Source of the DNA: Siphonodentalium dalli
Taxonomy: Eukaryota > Mollusca > Scaphopoda > Gadilida > Siphonodentaliidae
Length of the DNA stretch: 64,000 nucleotides
Direction: 5' to 3'
Assembly: GCA_032622095.1 (NCBI GenBank)
Contig: CP136062.1
Coordinates: forward strand, 131,023,282-131,087,281
The first letter of the stretch is position 1; the number at the start of each line of letters is the position of its first letter. The notes beneath the pieces were generated by a model, which saw only the letters and a list, made by a program, of their open reading frames with translations, was not told the origin of the DNA and did no database searches. Position numbers and translations under genes: made by a program. This document shows, piece by piece, positions 35,843-47,471 of this stretch.

Positions 35843-37334
35843 ATGTGCACACAATATATTAAACAATATGGGGTGGGACCTAAACAATTATCAAATATTG
35901 GAGTAAGGCAGGGATTAACTGTGTCTCCCACACTATTTAATATTTTTATAGATGACATATCGGAATTTTTTTATCAGTCATGCTCGCCTGTGAATATTGG
36001 GAACACCGCCATCAATCATCTTCTTTTTGTCGATGACCTTATCTTATTATCTGACTCACAGGACGGCTTACAAAACTGCCTGAATAATTTACAAGTATAT
36101 GTAAATAACAACAACCTTGCAATTAATACTGAAAAAAGTAAATGCATGGTATTTCGAAAAAGAAAAATTTCCCTCGTTCAAGATTGGCAGTCTTCCCATT
36201 GCACTTGTTGATGAGTACACATATTTAGGCATTAGATTCTGTGCTAATGGGTCATTGAGAAAAGCACCAAATGAAGTAAGCAACAAGGGCATGAAGGCAC
36301 TCTATTCGCTTGTTAGGTCACTACAACAACACGATATATTCTCAATTAATTTGTGGATCAAACTGTATGATAAACTCATTAAACCCATTACAATATATGG
36401 TTGCGAAATATGGGCCTCTGATATCAACCTCAACAATATAGATACTGCGCCATGTGAATCGTCTCATCTCAATTTTTGCAAACGAGCACTTGGAGTAAAC
36501 AGGAAAGCATCAAATCACGCGGTACGTGCTGCGCTTGGTAGATACCCCGTTGTTTATGAAGCATTATCTCGTGCTACTAAATATGCGTTAAAAATATCGA
36601 CTGCAGAAAAACATTCCCTCGTTCATAAATCAGCCACAATGTCCGATGACCGCATAATCCCAAACAAGTGGTCCTTTAACTTTGACATTCCAAAACTCAC
36701 GGAAATTATTGATAAAACTGATCAGTATTTGAAGAAAATTCAACACACTATTTGTGATAGTTTCAAGGTTGACCATGTGTCGTGTTTCAGAAGAGATATA
36801 TATAACGATGAAAAACCATCAGGTAAGAACAAATTGAGGGTGTATAGAGAAATAATAAGTGATTACCGATTGGAGCCATATTTGGACATAGTAAAAAATA
36901 TCGAAGTAAGAAAGATCTTCAGCAAATTGCGGATTAGCAATCATACTCTAGAAATTGAAAAAGGGCGCCACAAACAACCGAAGATTCCTGTAGACAAGAG
37001 AATATGCAGAAAGTGTGGATTGGAAACGGAAACCGAGGAACATTTTATTTTAAAATGTCCTATTTACAAAAGAATTCGTCTCCGTTTCTTTGACGAAATA
37101 AATAAAGTACATCACACATACTGCGAAATGACAAAACAGAAACGTGCAATATCATCTGTAACATGGTCCGTCTCTTTTTCCACAAAAGGTCTGAAACACC
37201 AGATTTTCAACAACAAACATGAATTTTTTTCCATTTTAATTCTGATTACAATTGTGTATACTTATTGTATCATATATATATTTATTGTTATTTATGTTGT
37301 GACATCGGCCCCGTGTGGGTGTAATAGTCAATAA
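35843..37334 (+). pseudogene. 5'-truncated LINE with reverse-transcriptase and zinc-knuckle C-terminus
   Basis: A better-preserved non-LTR element. The first part has GVRQGLTVSPTLFNIFIDD (RT motif with RQG..SP) and the catalytic FVDD at 36,026-36,037, in place of the usual YADD or FADD. A +1 shift in an A-rich run near 36,163-36,176 moves the frame, after which it stays open for about 390 codons: YTYLGIRF, YGCEIWASD, the knuckle CRKCGLETETEEHFILKC and a hydrophobic tail. The stop TAA at 37,332 overlaps the 3' signal, followed by TTATCTTATCTTATC. The endonuclease and N-terminal RT motifs are absent, as expected of a 5'-truncated insertion. Confidence 0.88.
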
Positions 37335-37353
37335 ACTTATCTTATCTTATCAA
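37331..37353 (+). terminator. LINE 3' end: AATAAA and TTATC tail
   Basis: CAATAAACTTATC continues into three TTATC-type units. A short tandem tail in place of poly(A) is common in some non-LTR clades. It marks the 3' limit of the element. Confidence 0.7.
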
Positions 37354-37685
37354 ACTTGTATATATGTTATTTATCTCATGTTACGCATGTATGTGTCTGA
37401 GAATAAGCCATTACAACAATAAAGTGGTAATGTGACTGGTGCAGTTTGTTAACTGGCCACCATCTTGAAATTAGGAGATGTGTGTTTGTCCTATCCGTGA
37501 ATGGCGATTTCTTATCTCATCTGCTTCATTCAGACATGTCCTCGTTTATTAAAATATTTATTAAATACAGTAGATTCATTACTCTCATTTAAAACCCGAT
37601 ATTAGTTGAACGAAAAAAAAATACGATTTACGTTGAACCATCTCGAATACGTTTTATATTCAGTGCCAAATGACAATATCCTTAC
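37354..37685. other. No recognised feature
   Basis: Spacer between the LINE tail and the next short element. Confidence 0.4.
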
Positions 37686-38160
37686 ATTAAATGCCCACTG
37701 AAGTTTCGAACCTCCAGATCACATTATGTAAAATATATGCCATATTATATACCATTTGAAAGAGAAACCTCCAAAACATGTTTTATCAACGTATCCTCCG
37801 GTGTATAATCACGTGTGAACATGTTGTTTTTGTTGAGCTAGTTACCGACGTGTTTTTTGTGTTCTTAAGTTGCATTTGGATTGTACTGCAAAGCATATTA
37901 TTTTCAATGGAAGGAGAATAACTCTATATCTTAGATTTAATTATGTTGCATTCTGGGAGCGAGACGGGGGAAATGTTTCTATAATTTCAGCTATTATATT
38001 TATTCTATTACTCTATGGGCACATTCTGATGCACAGACGATCCAAATGGTGATGAATTATAGTATTTTAATCATATTTTGTGTCATATATTGTTATTAAA
38101 ACTGTATATCAAGGCACAATAAAAAATAATCGGTGACTCGAAAATTAAACGGGCCTTTAA
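37686..38160. mobile_element. TTTAAAG-type element, family B copy 1
   Basis: Ends ATTAAATGCCCACTGAAG and, reversed, TTAAAGGCCCGTTTAATTTT form imperfect inverted ends. The interior has CCAGATCACATTATGTAAAA and GGAGAATAACTCTATATC. A second copy is at 54,498-54,850; its right end also occurs at 5052. Confidence 0.65.
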
Positions 38161-38704
38161 GCCCATCTTAAATCAAACTTCGATTCATACCTTAACGTGG
38201 TATTTTGTTAACACACTATTATCTTGGCCCACACTTTGAATGAGTTTCCCCGTATATAAAAATGCCAATTTTGACCATTCGCTGACAATCCAGCCGAGTC
38301 CATATCCATTTAAACAATAGAGTATTGTTTTTGCTATATGAGAAAAAATCGAAGAAGTCGCTTTGCACCGGCACAAGCGTGTCACAATTATCGTATGTGT
38401 TCGGTGATGGCCGAACAAGCTAGTTGTTCAGGCATTATATTATAGGTACGTGGCTACCCCGTTATTATATACCACATACCATATAATCTAAAACAGAAGA
38501 AACGTCAAGAACACGTTCGATGTCTCAAGACCACCGCATCGACTTATGTAACGATCGATTTTGTTTCTGGAAAATGTCATATCCTGATAATTACATTGGG
38601 AGAACCCTCAGTATCTATACTTTAAAGCCACATATAATGTTCCAACCTTTATTATAATAAATTATAGCTTTCAATGTTTCTATAAGTAGTTATGCCGTGT
38701 GCAT

Positions 38705-39119
38705 TTAAAGGCACTAAATCAGATCAGACGGTCCCCATATAATCAAGTTACAACAACATTTCTCCAACAGACACTTTAGTTATCAGAATCGATTAATTAC
38801 AACAAAATAATGTTAACCACTGTCAACTATTGTATAAAATTTCTAACATGTTGTTCAACGAAATATGGCCGTATTACCACTTGATTTTAGAGTTATCCAT
38901 CTTCATCCGCAATTTTGACCGAGACCTTCGCCTTGACGAATGTTTTTCCGGGCCACAAATAATTGCACATCTCGAGAAATAACACATTTCAAAAATAGAT
39001 ATCTGATCACTCAGAGCTTTGATGGGTGGGTTCCTCGACTCGAATCAAACATTTTTTACACCCGAAGCCAAACAAATAGTAATTTGGGAAGCACTAATAC
39101 GGATTATGCATCTTTAAAG
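38705..39119. mobile_element. TTTAAAG-type element, family A copy 1
   Basis: TTTAAAGGCACTAAATCAG to GGATTATGCATCTTTAAAG. Shares TTATCAGAATCGATTAATT, AACCACTGTCAACTATTGTA and TTTGATGGGTGGGTTCCTCG with 46,008-46,466. Confidence 0.7.
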
Positions 39120-39277
39120 GCATATACATGTAAGTCCAGTTGTTTTCAAGCAAGTGCATGGCACAAACTTAGCCAAGTGTTATGGAGTCAAGTGACTTTC
39201 ACTACTATGACCATTGTCAATTAAATTGTCATTGAAAACAATTTAAAATTTAAATGACCGGCCTTTTTAGAATTTGA

Positions 39278-39751
39278 TAGGTAATATTAAAAAAAACACA
39301 CACATTGCATTATCGAGCTTATATATGTGAACACAACTATTTTATGAGCTCTGTCTACCATCTGAAATCATTACTGTCTGCGAGAAAATAAATAAAACAT
39401 TTTTCATTCTATATTTTAGTTTTTTTGTAACCTATTGCAGAGCATTTTTTTTTTTGCAGAAAAACTCACTACAAAACAACATGATGTCTGAAAATTTGAA
39501 CCAGTATTGAATGTTTATATCTGCCATGCAGATTATTGCAAACGTGGTTGAATAAAATATGTTTTTTTAATATTTTTTGTCCTTCACACAAAAAAAGTTC
39601 TGAAAATTACTACCAAACTACTAAAATATGCAATGAAAAATGTTTTATTTATTTTCACGCAGACAGTAATGATTTCAGATGGTAGACTGGGCGCATACAC
39701 TAGTTGTGTTCATATGCTCGATAATGTAGTGTGTTTTTTAATATGTCCTAG
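39278..39751. mobile_element. Foldback element of 474 bp
   Basis: Arms of about 150 bp. CTACCATCTGAAATCATTAC with CTGTCTGCG near 39,355-39,390 pairs with CGCAGACAGTAATGATTTCA and GATGGTAG near 39,657-39,690. Outer parts AATATTAAAAAA and TTTTTTAATAT also pair. Non-coding. Confidence 0.8.
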
Positions 39752-39974
39752 AAAACTCTCGGCTGATTTAGGACTTAAAAAACTTTTTTTTATTAAACCA
39801 CTTTTTACACAGTGAGAACGTATCTCTCGTAGTGTGCGCGTGAACAGGTGTTGTTATAGTACTAAATGTATATAATGCATTGGTTATAGGGGATAATGAT
39901 TTTCCCCTTCAAATTTATAGTTGTTTTTTTAATTGACGAATGGGGCGCCTCAATGGCGATATGGTGGATATTAT

Positions 39975-40075
39975 GGTCATGGTTCATGTACCCGAGCGGT
40001 CTGGATCGGTTTCCCATAGATGCTGAATTATGCAGCTTTTGCGTTGTGGGTTGAAGTCTCCTAGCACAAGTTCAC
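39975..40075 (+). tRNA. tRNA-Leu/Ser-like sequence, probably a SINE head or pseudogene
   Basis: TACCCGAGCGGTCT (39,989-40,002) resembles the A box of class II tRNAs such as Leu or Ser, and GGGTTGAAGTCTC (40,048-40,060) a mutated B box. The spacing is right. The acceptor stem and the B-box consensus GGTTCGAATCC are not intact, so this is unlikely to be a working tRNA. Confidence 0.35.
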
Positions 40076-40181
40076 CACATAATCGCGTGTTTTAGCCACC
40101 AGCATATTACTTACCCACAACAGTTTAGGTGACATGACATCAGTTACTTATTTATTATTGGACATTCCAAAAAAAAAGAAG

Positions 40182-40405
40182 TCCGATTTTCACGGAATAA
40201 ACGGTATTGTATGGTGGCCGTTGACGAATAATTAAGATTCCACCAAAAATATTTACCACCCAACCCACTGGGTTTCCATATCGTAACACCCAAAGTGGTA
40301 AAATGCCCAACATCGCGTTTCTGGTCCGATTTTCACCGAATAAACGTTGCCCTTGACGAATAATTAAGATTCCATCCCGTACCACCCAAGTGGTAAAATG
40401 CTAAA
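40182..40405. repeat. Two tandem units, TCCGATTTTCAC
   Basis: TCCGATTTTCACGGAATAAA, TTGACGAATAATTAAGATTC and AAGTGGTAAAATGC occur twice in the same order about 145 bp apart, the second with a shorter middle. Confidence 0.75.
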
Positions 40406-40429
40406 TAGCATCATATTGATACTGGGTTG

Positions 40430-40810
40430 CATGTACCGGCCAGTACCGACTGACTGCTGGTGAACTTCACGGTATTGCGTATCGGCCCCGGCCATGTACA
40501 TACTTACTATTAAATTATTCCTTTCCAGAAAATGCTTGAAGACTATTGAACGACATAGTGTTAAAATATGTCAAATAACGTACATTGTCGTGATTGACAC
40601 TGAATAACATGCGTTTGAGTTCGTGTCGACTTGCCGGTTTCTTACTTGCATATATGGCCGGTACCGACTGCCTGCACGGACGATTTGTCATCATGTTGGT
40701 ACTGGTTTCCTATACCGACCGGTGCCGACTGACTGCAGCTGGTAAATTTACTTCACGGCATGCCAAATCGGCACCGACACCGGTCGGTATTAGCTACCAT
40801 GCATCACCTT
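40430..40810. repeat. CCGGTACCGACTG duplicated segment, copy 1
   Basis: Contains repeated GTACCGACTG motifs. The part from AAAATATGTCAAATAACG to CATGTTGGTACTGGTTTCC and CCGACCGGTGCCGAC recurs at 41,345-41,640. Confidence 0.7.
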
Positions 40811-40858
40811 ATTACATACTATAAAATGAATAAATATAAACTTTTCATGACTGTTGAA

Positions 40859-41340
40859 AGGCACGGGCGGCGTTCGTTGCAGAAATATTCATATTTGTTC
40901 AAATCGCCATCAACAGAAGGAATATTAAAATATACATAGTTTTGTTTATTATGCCAAACATAATCTGCGCGTAAATAGTATATTGTCGTCAAGACGTACG
41001 ATGGTGTACGTAAACAAGAGCCTGCTCGTGTTACAGAAGTTTTGCTTCTGTTTACATAACACAGCTCAATTATATTGGTTAATCACACACAAATTAAATA
41101 AACGCTCTTTATTATTTCCATATCAGGAAAACAGTAACAAATAATGCTCTTTATGTTTACCATATCCGGATCTAAACAAAAGCCAGGTTCTGTAACGTTT
41201 TTTGCTTTTGTTTACATAACAAAGGAAAAACATTTGACAATAACATACTGTTTATGCCATATTTCTGATTGGTATCAGAACAAAGTCTTGACGAAGGAGA
41301 ATATTTTAACAGCAGACCCACCGCCAACGCCGCCCGTATC
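40859..41340. mobile_element. ACGGGCGGC-ended MITE, copy 1
   Basis: Ends GGCACGGGCGGCGTTCG and, reversed, GATACGGGCGGCGTTGGCGG. Direct TTGAA flanks at 40,854-40,858 and 41,341-41,345. It lies between the two CCGGTACCGACTG segments. Related to 57,359-58,130. Confidence 0.75.
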
Positions 41341-41344
41341 TTGA

Positions 41345-41640
41345 ATGATATTATGCTAGAATATGTCAAATAATGTTGAACTGTGGTGAATTACTCGGAA
41401 ATAACACCAGGCTGATCTTGTGTTGGCTTGCCGACTTCTTGCATACTTATGGCCGGTATCGACTACCTGCACGAAGTGTTTGCCATCATGTTGGTACTGG
41501 GTTTCCAGTACCGACCGGTGCCGACAGACTGTTGGCATGCTAGTTCCAGCACTGTCGGTATGAACCATAATGCGGCCGGCATCGGCATGTTTACTGGATA
41601 CTTCCAATACCCTGGCGCACAGCCTTGAACGTATCAAAAG
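41345..41640. repeat. CCGGTACCGACTG duplicated segment, copy 2
   Basis: AGAATATGTCAAATAATG, GGCCGGTATCGACT, CATCATGTTGGTACTGGG and CCGACCGGTGCCGACAG follow the order of copy 1. Confidence 0.7.
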
Positions 41641-41952
41641 CGAAAAATAAATCAAGGGATATAATTTGATCAAGGAAAGTGTATGTTTGGCCCAATAAAT
41701 AAATCTCTTCACCGTTCCCGTTCATGTGAGCATTACAGAGATTTCGAATAACATGTGCCCATGCACGACACATATATAAATTCATGAACATCCATCCTCG
41801 GGTGTAAATAAGTACAACACGTAAGTGCAAATCAACTTTTAACTGGATCACATACAAAGTAATCAAATAATATTGCATTTTGATTTATCACTGGGTGAGT
41901 TATCAACAAATAACGGTGCAACAAATAACAATATAAAATGACATAATATGTA

Positions 41953-42207
41953 TTAACCCTTTATATTTTAAGACTCATTGACGAGTAGTTATCCCGTAGG
42001 AAATGTTGAGATAATAAGTTCAACAAACGACCATGTTGAACTTATTATCTCAACACCCCCCCCCCCAATAAATAGGACCCCATCTGCACTTTTATTAGCT
42101 GTCGTCTGTTTATTTTCCATGAAAATCCCTCCAGGTGAATAATAGACCATTACAATCTATATATTTATTATTGAATTGGAGAATCCATTTAGTATATAAA
42201 GGGTTAA
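41953..42207. mobile_element. piggyBac-like MITE with 22-bp hairpin
   Basis: TTAA at both ends (41,953 and 42,204), with ends CCCTTTATAT and ATATAAAGGG. Positions 42,004-42,025 and 42,034-42,055 are perfect inverted repeats with an 8-base loop, followed by a run of C. Same ends as 2156 and 56,832 but a different hairpin. Confidence 0.8.
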
Positions 42208-42620
42208 ATAATAACATTACAAATTTCAATGCACGAAAGGACTGCATGATTCCGCTTTCATGCTTGCATGGCCAAGTGGGTATATCCTAATACATGTAAT
42301 ATATATGTTAGCCTCTTCGCTGCTGATTGACGTCGTGTACGTGCTAGGCAGTTGACGTTATGGAAATTTTCCAGTGGAAAATATAACAGGAATATCACCA
42401 AAAAAGAGAACACATTAAACTTACTTCGTCAAAAAACGAAACACTGTCATTCACAATTCTGGAACACCATGCATACACGGTTTCAAAAGAGTAGATAATT
42501 TTTTTCTCCAAAAATTATACTTTCGCCGTGTTTCGTTTGATATATAAAGACCTTCGCAGTGCGTACGTGCGAAAAATCATAAAAGTTTATAAAAACCATC
42601 ATAACAAAGAAGAATACGAA
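42208..42620. other. No gene; satellite left flank
   Basis: Contains ATGGAAATTTTCCAGTGG, a small self-complementary run at 42,360-42,385. Otherwise plain AT-rich sequence leading into the 25-bp array. Confidence 0.4.
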
Positions 42621-44517
42621 AACTAGATAAAATGTGTTCTTATTTAACTAGATATAATGTGTTCTTATTTAACTAGATAAAATGTGTTCTTATTTAACGA
42701 GATATAATGTGTTCTTATTTAACGAGATATAATGTGTTCTTATTTAACTAGATAAAATGTGTTCTTATTTAACTAGATAGAATGTGTTCTTATTTAACTA
42801 GATATAATGTGTTCTTATTTAACTAGATAAAATGTGTTCTTATTTAACTAGATAAAATGTGTTCTTATTTAACTAGATAAAATGTGTTCTTATTTAACTA
42901 GATAAAATGTGTTCTTATTTAACTAGATATAATGTGTTCTTATTTAACTAGATAAAATGTGTTCTTATTTAACTAGATAGAATGTGTTCTTATTTAACTA
43001 GATAAAATGTGTTCTTATTTAACTAGATAGAATGTGTTCTTATTTAACTAGATAAAATGTGTTCTTATTTAACTAGATATAATGTGTTCTTATTTAACTA
43101 GATAAATTGTGTTCTTATTTAACTAGATATGTGTTCTTATTTAACTAGATAAAATGTGTTCTTATTTAACTAGATATAATGTGTTCTTATTTAACTAGAT
43201 AAAATGTGTTCTTATTTAACTAGATATAATGTGTTCTTATTTAACTAGATAGAATGTGTTCTTATTTAACTAGATAGAATGTGTTCTTATTTAACTAGAT
43301 AAAATGTGTTCTTATTTAACTAGATAGAATGTGTTCTTATTTAACTAGATATAATGTGTTCTTATTTAACTAGATAAAATGTGGTCTCATTTAACTAGAT
43401 ATAATGTGTTCTTATTTAACTAGATATAATGTGTTCTTATTTAACTAGATAAAATGTGTTCTTATTTAACTAGAAAACATGTGTTCTTATTTAACTAGAT
43501 AGAATGTGTTCTTATTTAACTAGATAAAATGTGTTCTTATTTAACTAGATAAAATGTGTTCTTATTTAACTAGATATAATGTGTTCTTATTTAACTAGAT
43601 AGAATGTGTTCTTATTTAACTAGATAAAATGTGTTCTTATTTAACTAGATAGAATGTGTTCTTATTTAACTAGATAAAATGTGTTCTTATTTAACTAGAT
43701 ATAATGTGTTCTTATTTAACTAGATATAATGTGTTCTTATTTAACTAGATAGAATGTGTTCTTATTTAACTAGATATAATGTGTTCTTATTTAACTAGAT
43801 ATAATGTGTTCTTATTTAACTAGACAGAATGTGTTCTTATTTAACTAGATAGAATGTGTTCTTATTTAACTAGATAGAATGTGTTCTTATTTAACTAGAT
43901 AGAATGTGTTCTTATTTAACTAGATAAAATGTGTTCTTATTTAACTAGATATACTGTGTTCTTATTTAACTAGATAGAATGTGTTCTTATTTAACTAGAT
44001 AAAATGTGTTCTTATTTAACTAGATAGAATGTGTTCTTATTTAACTAGATATAATGTGTTCTTATTTAACTAGATAGAATGTGTTCTTATTTAACTAGAT
44101 AAAATGTGTTCTTATTTAACTAGATAGAATGTGTTCTTATTTAACTAGATAAAATGTGTTCTTATTTAACTAGATAAAATGTGTTCTTATTTAACTAGAT
44201 AGAATGTGTTCTTATTTAACTAGATAGAATGTGTTCTTATTTAACTAGATAGAATGTGTTCTTATTTAACTAGATACAATGTGTTCTTATTTAACTAGAT
44301 AGAATGTGTTCTTATTTAACTAGATAGAATGTGTTCGTATTTAACTAGATAGAATGTGTTCTTATTTAACTAGATAGAATGTGTTCGTATTTAACTAGAT
44401 AGAATGTGTTCTTATTTAACTAGATAAAATGTGTTCTTATTTAACTAGATATAATGTGTTCTTATTTAACTAGATATAATGTGTTCTTATTTAACTAGAT
44501 AGAATGTGTTCTTATTT
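42621..44517. repeat. 25-bp minisatellite, 76 units
   Basis: Unit starts AACTAGATANAATGTG and ends TTCTTATTT. Counting through the array gives 75 units of 25 bp and one of 22 bp (near 43,121-43,142), which equals the measured 1,897 bp. The tenth base is A, T or G in almost every unit; other changes are rare. Units 4 and 5 share AACGAG; units 69 and 71 share TTCGTATTT. No spacers, so not CRISPR. Both edges are sharp. Confidence 0.98.
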
Positions 44518-45129
44518 TTATGATCGATAACTCAAAACTGACGAGATGTTGCGTGTCACTCGATCCGCAGACAATTATCAGCTATTCTTTAAAACCACTT
44601 CTTCGAGAAAAACGATCTTCAAATTTTCTTTAAAATGTTGTTCATTTCTGACTATATCCGTTATTTATTCAATTTAACTTTCTTTTTGGGGGGACGCTCT
44701 TTAATAGAATCGCTTTAAATTGTTTTGTTTTGTTTTTATTTCTGAATATATCCGTTATTTCGTCAATATAATCGTCATGTTATGCCAGTGGTCAGTTCAG
44801 TATTAAAATTTATATAACGTAATGGTGCATGTACTCGATGGGCGTATACGGTATACAATAAAGTATATATAGATGGTATATAATATCCGTAATTGTGTAT
44901 CTATATATATATGATGATATATGCGGATCGGGTGTGCGTGTTGCGTGCTTGTGCTGTAAATAGTTCTGTTACAGTGCCAGTCATTTTATCAACAAACCTC
45001 GACAATAGCAATTATACCGATAATTAAATATTTTTGTTGAAAATCTCTGTTTTGTGTGATATTTTCCATTGCTCTGGTATTTTATAATATAACGTACGTC
45101 TTCATTTGGTTGAAATGTTCTCACCTGTT
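44518..45129. other. No recognised gene
   Basis: AT-rich flank of the array with ATATCCGTTATTT motifs near 44,655 and 44,747, shared with the middle of 33,345-33,914, and a GGACGCTCTTTAATA motif. Confidence 0.4.
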
Positions 45130-45132
45130 TAT

Positions 45133-45368
45133 ACGACATATAACTGAATCGCGGACATATTGCATCCATCAAGCCCCTTGTTCCGTGTTTTTAGTGCTAC
45201 AGGTCAAAGTTCTGAATTAGCATTCCATATAATTATGGAATTAATGAATATATTCAACAGCTCCATATTTGGAATGCTATTACATAATTTGACATGTGTA
45301 GCACTAAAACACGGAACTGGGCTGGATGGATCCAATATGGCCGCGCCTAAGTTATATGGTGAATTGAT
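45133..45368. mobile_element. 236-bp inverted-repeat element
   Basis: Arms of about 95 bp pair: CATATAACT outermost, then CATATTG/CAATATG, GTTCCGTGTTTTTAGTGCTA and GAATTAGCATTCCA with their complements. The centre holds ATAATTATGG. Non-coding. Confidence 0.8.
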
Positions 45369-45600
45369 ATGGACTGGGGACGTAACAGTAATGTTCACAT
45401 AACAATGGCTCTAACAGACGGGATTTCGTCAATGGAGAGTGATAAATTATACAAATAAGAACAAAGTCTAGCTATCTATAGTTTTCTACGTTCTTCTTAT
45501 AGTGAGGACATGCAGTTTTTTTTACAAACGATTTTTAACAGTTACCCGTTGTGAAGGCCTTATGCCTCTTTAACAAAAAAGAAATAGGTTCGTATATGCA

Positions 45601-45920
45601 CACACTTCGTAATCACTTGAATGCGGTTCGGTGTCAACCAACCTTCTCGGTACTTCGTTCGCCACCGTATTTCAACACAAAATGGAGCTCATTTCAAAGT
45701 AATTATATTATTACTCCATGCTATCAATTAGGCCAGGTATTCATTAATATCGTCATCGATATATAGAAACTGAGCCAAAATGCCGTGTTGTTATGAGAAA
45801 TTTGTCGCACCATAGTTCACCTCTATGAAATTTCTATTCGAATATGGGGGGGGGGGGGTGCCATTACAACTACCGAGAACGTAACATGACACCGAACCGC
45901 ATTCAAGTGATTACAGTGTG
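45601..45920. mobile_element. 320-bp inverted-repeat element
   Basis: CACACT, then GTAATCACTTGAATGCGGTT, CGGTGTCA and TTCTCGGTA at the left pair with their complements at the right. A run of 13 G lies inside the right arm. Non-coding. Confidence 0.8.
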
Positions 45921-46007
45921 ATATAGCTAGCGCAAGACATGCCCTTTTGCGCCCCTAATAGTTACGGTCGGTCCGTAATGGTTACGAACGTCATAGCAGC
46001 GAAGAAG

Positions 46008-46466
46008 TTAAAGGTACTCAACCCGATTCGATGGTCCCCATATCATCAGATCCCTATAATACAACATTTTTTGAAATGCCGTTTCAGTTATCAGAATCGA
46101 TTAATTGCCCAAAAAATAATGCTAACCACAGTCAACTATTGTATAAAATTGCCCAAAACCTGTTATTTATCAACATTTTGTTCAACGGAATTTTGCCGGT
46201 TTGAAAAATACCTGACACAAAAAAGCCACTTGATTTTAGTGTTATCCATCTTCATCGGCGATTTGGTCCGAAACGGTCTTCTCGTCGACTGTTTATTGGG
46301 CCACTTAATATTATCCGTGATGAAAAATAATTTATTTAAAAAATCGATATCTGATCACTCTGAGCTTTGATGGGTGGGTTCCTCGACTCGAATCAAATAT
46401 TTGTTTACACCCGAAGCCAAGGAAATAGTAATTTGCGAGCGTTAATTCGGATTATGCATCTTTAAA
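46008..46466. mobile_element. TTTAAAG-type element, family A copy 2
   Basis: TTAAAGGTACTCAACCCGA to GGATTATGCATCTTTAAA; these ends are imperfect inverted repeats. The palindromic transposon at 46,471 begins 4 bases beyond its right end. Confidence 0.7.
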
Positions 46467-47471
46467 AATAGTCAGGTTCGAAAATTTAAAAACGCCTCTA
46501 GAAACAAAGGTGCAGGCATTTTTCTTTCAGAAGCTTTTGAGAATTGTTTCTAAAAGTATTTTTTATGCTGATTTCAAAAACCAATGTTGGCAAGTTGACA
46601 AATTATTATTTCTGGTCAAAAATGGCAATTCAAAATGGCCGCCATCAAAACAAAGTCTAACTTTACGTTTGTTGTTATGCGTTGCTCTAAGACGTTCGAA
46701 TATTGAGTATTTCCGTACTTTCGAACGAATTGGAACAAGAAGAATTATACACAGAACATAGGTGGTAATTTAAAGTGAACATGTTTGATATTTAACCCCA
46801 TTTATGGCAAAATACTGACCAAAAACGCGAATTTGATAAATTATTACGGTCTTAAATGGCAGAAAGTGAAATATGCTGGAAACGTATTATTCAAATGGTA
46901 CAGACAGTTGTGTCTAAATGTAATTTGTAACCTGATTCCAAAAAACAATGTTGGCAACTCGACAAATAATTATTCCTGACCTAAAATGACAATTCAAAAT
47001 GGCCGCCATCAGAACAAAGTCTAGATTTTCGTTTACTGTTATATGTTGTTCTAAGACGTTTGAATATTATGCATTTCCGTACTTTCGAACGAATTGTGAC
47101 AAGAGACACTATACACAGAACATATGTGGTAATCTAAAGTGAACATGTTTGACATTTAACCCACTTTATTCCCAAAAATTACAAAAAAACGCAAAAACTT
47201 ATAAATTATTGCGGTCTTAAATGGCAGAAAGTTAATTATATCCTTCAAATGGTTTAGACAGTTGTGTCTAAATGTAATTTGTAATCTGATTCCAAAACAC
47301 AATGTTGGCAACTCGACCAATAATTATTTCTGACCTAAAATGACAATTCAAAATGGCCGATATAATAATCAGTTAAACATTCGAAAATCATCCGTAATAT
47401 TATGAAACTGGTTCATCAACACCCAATGCGAGACAATTTGCCATCATATAGCCAAAAATAGTCACATAAAA

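Noticed and set aside
42621-44517. CRISPR-like regular array
   Set aside because: Units are directly joined with no unique spacers, and the context is eukaryotic. It is a minisatellite.
45939-46370. 143-codon open frame on the + strand
   Set aside because: Coincides with the family A element; the copy at 38,705 does not preserve it.
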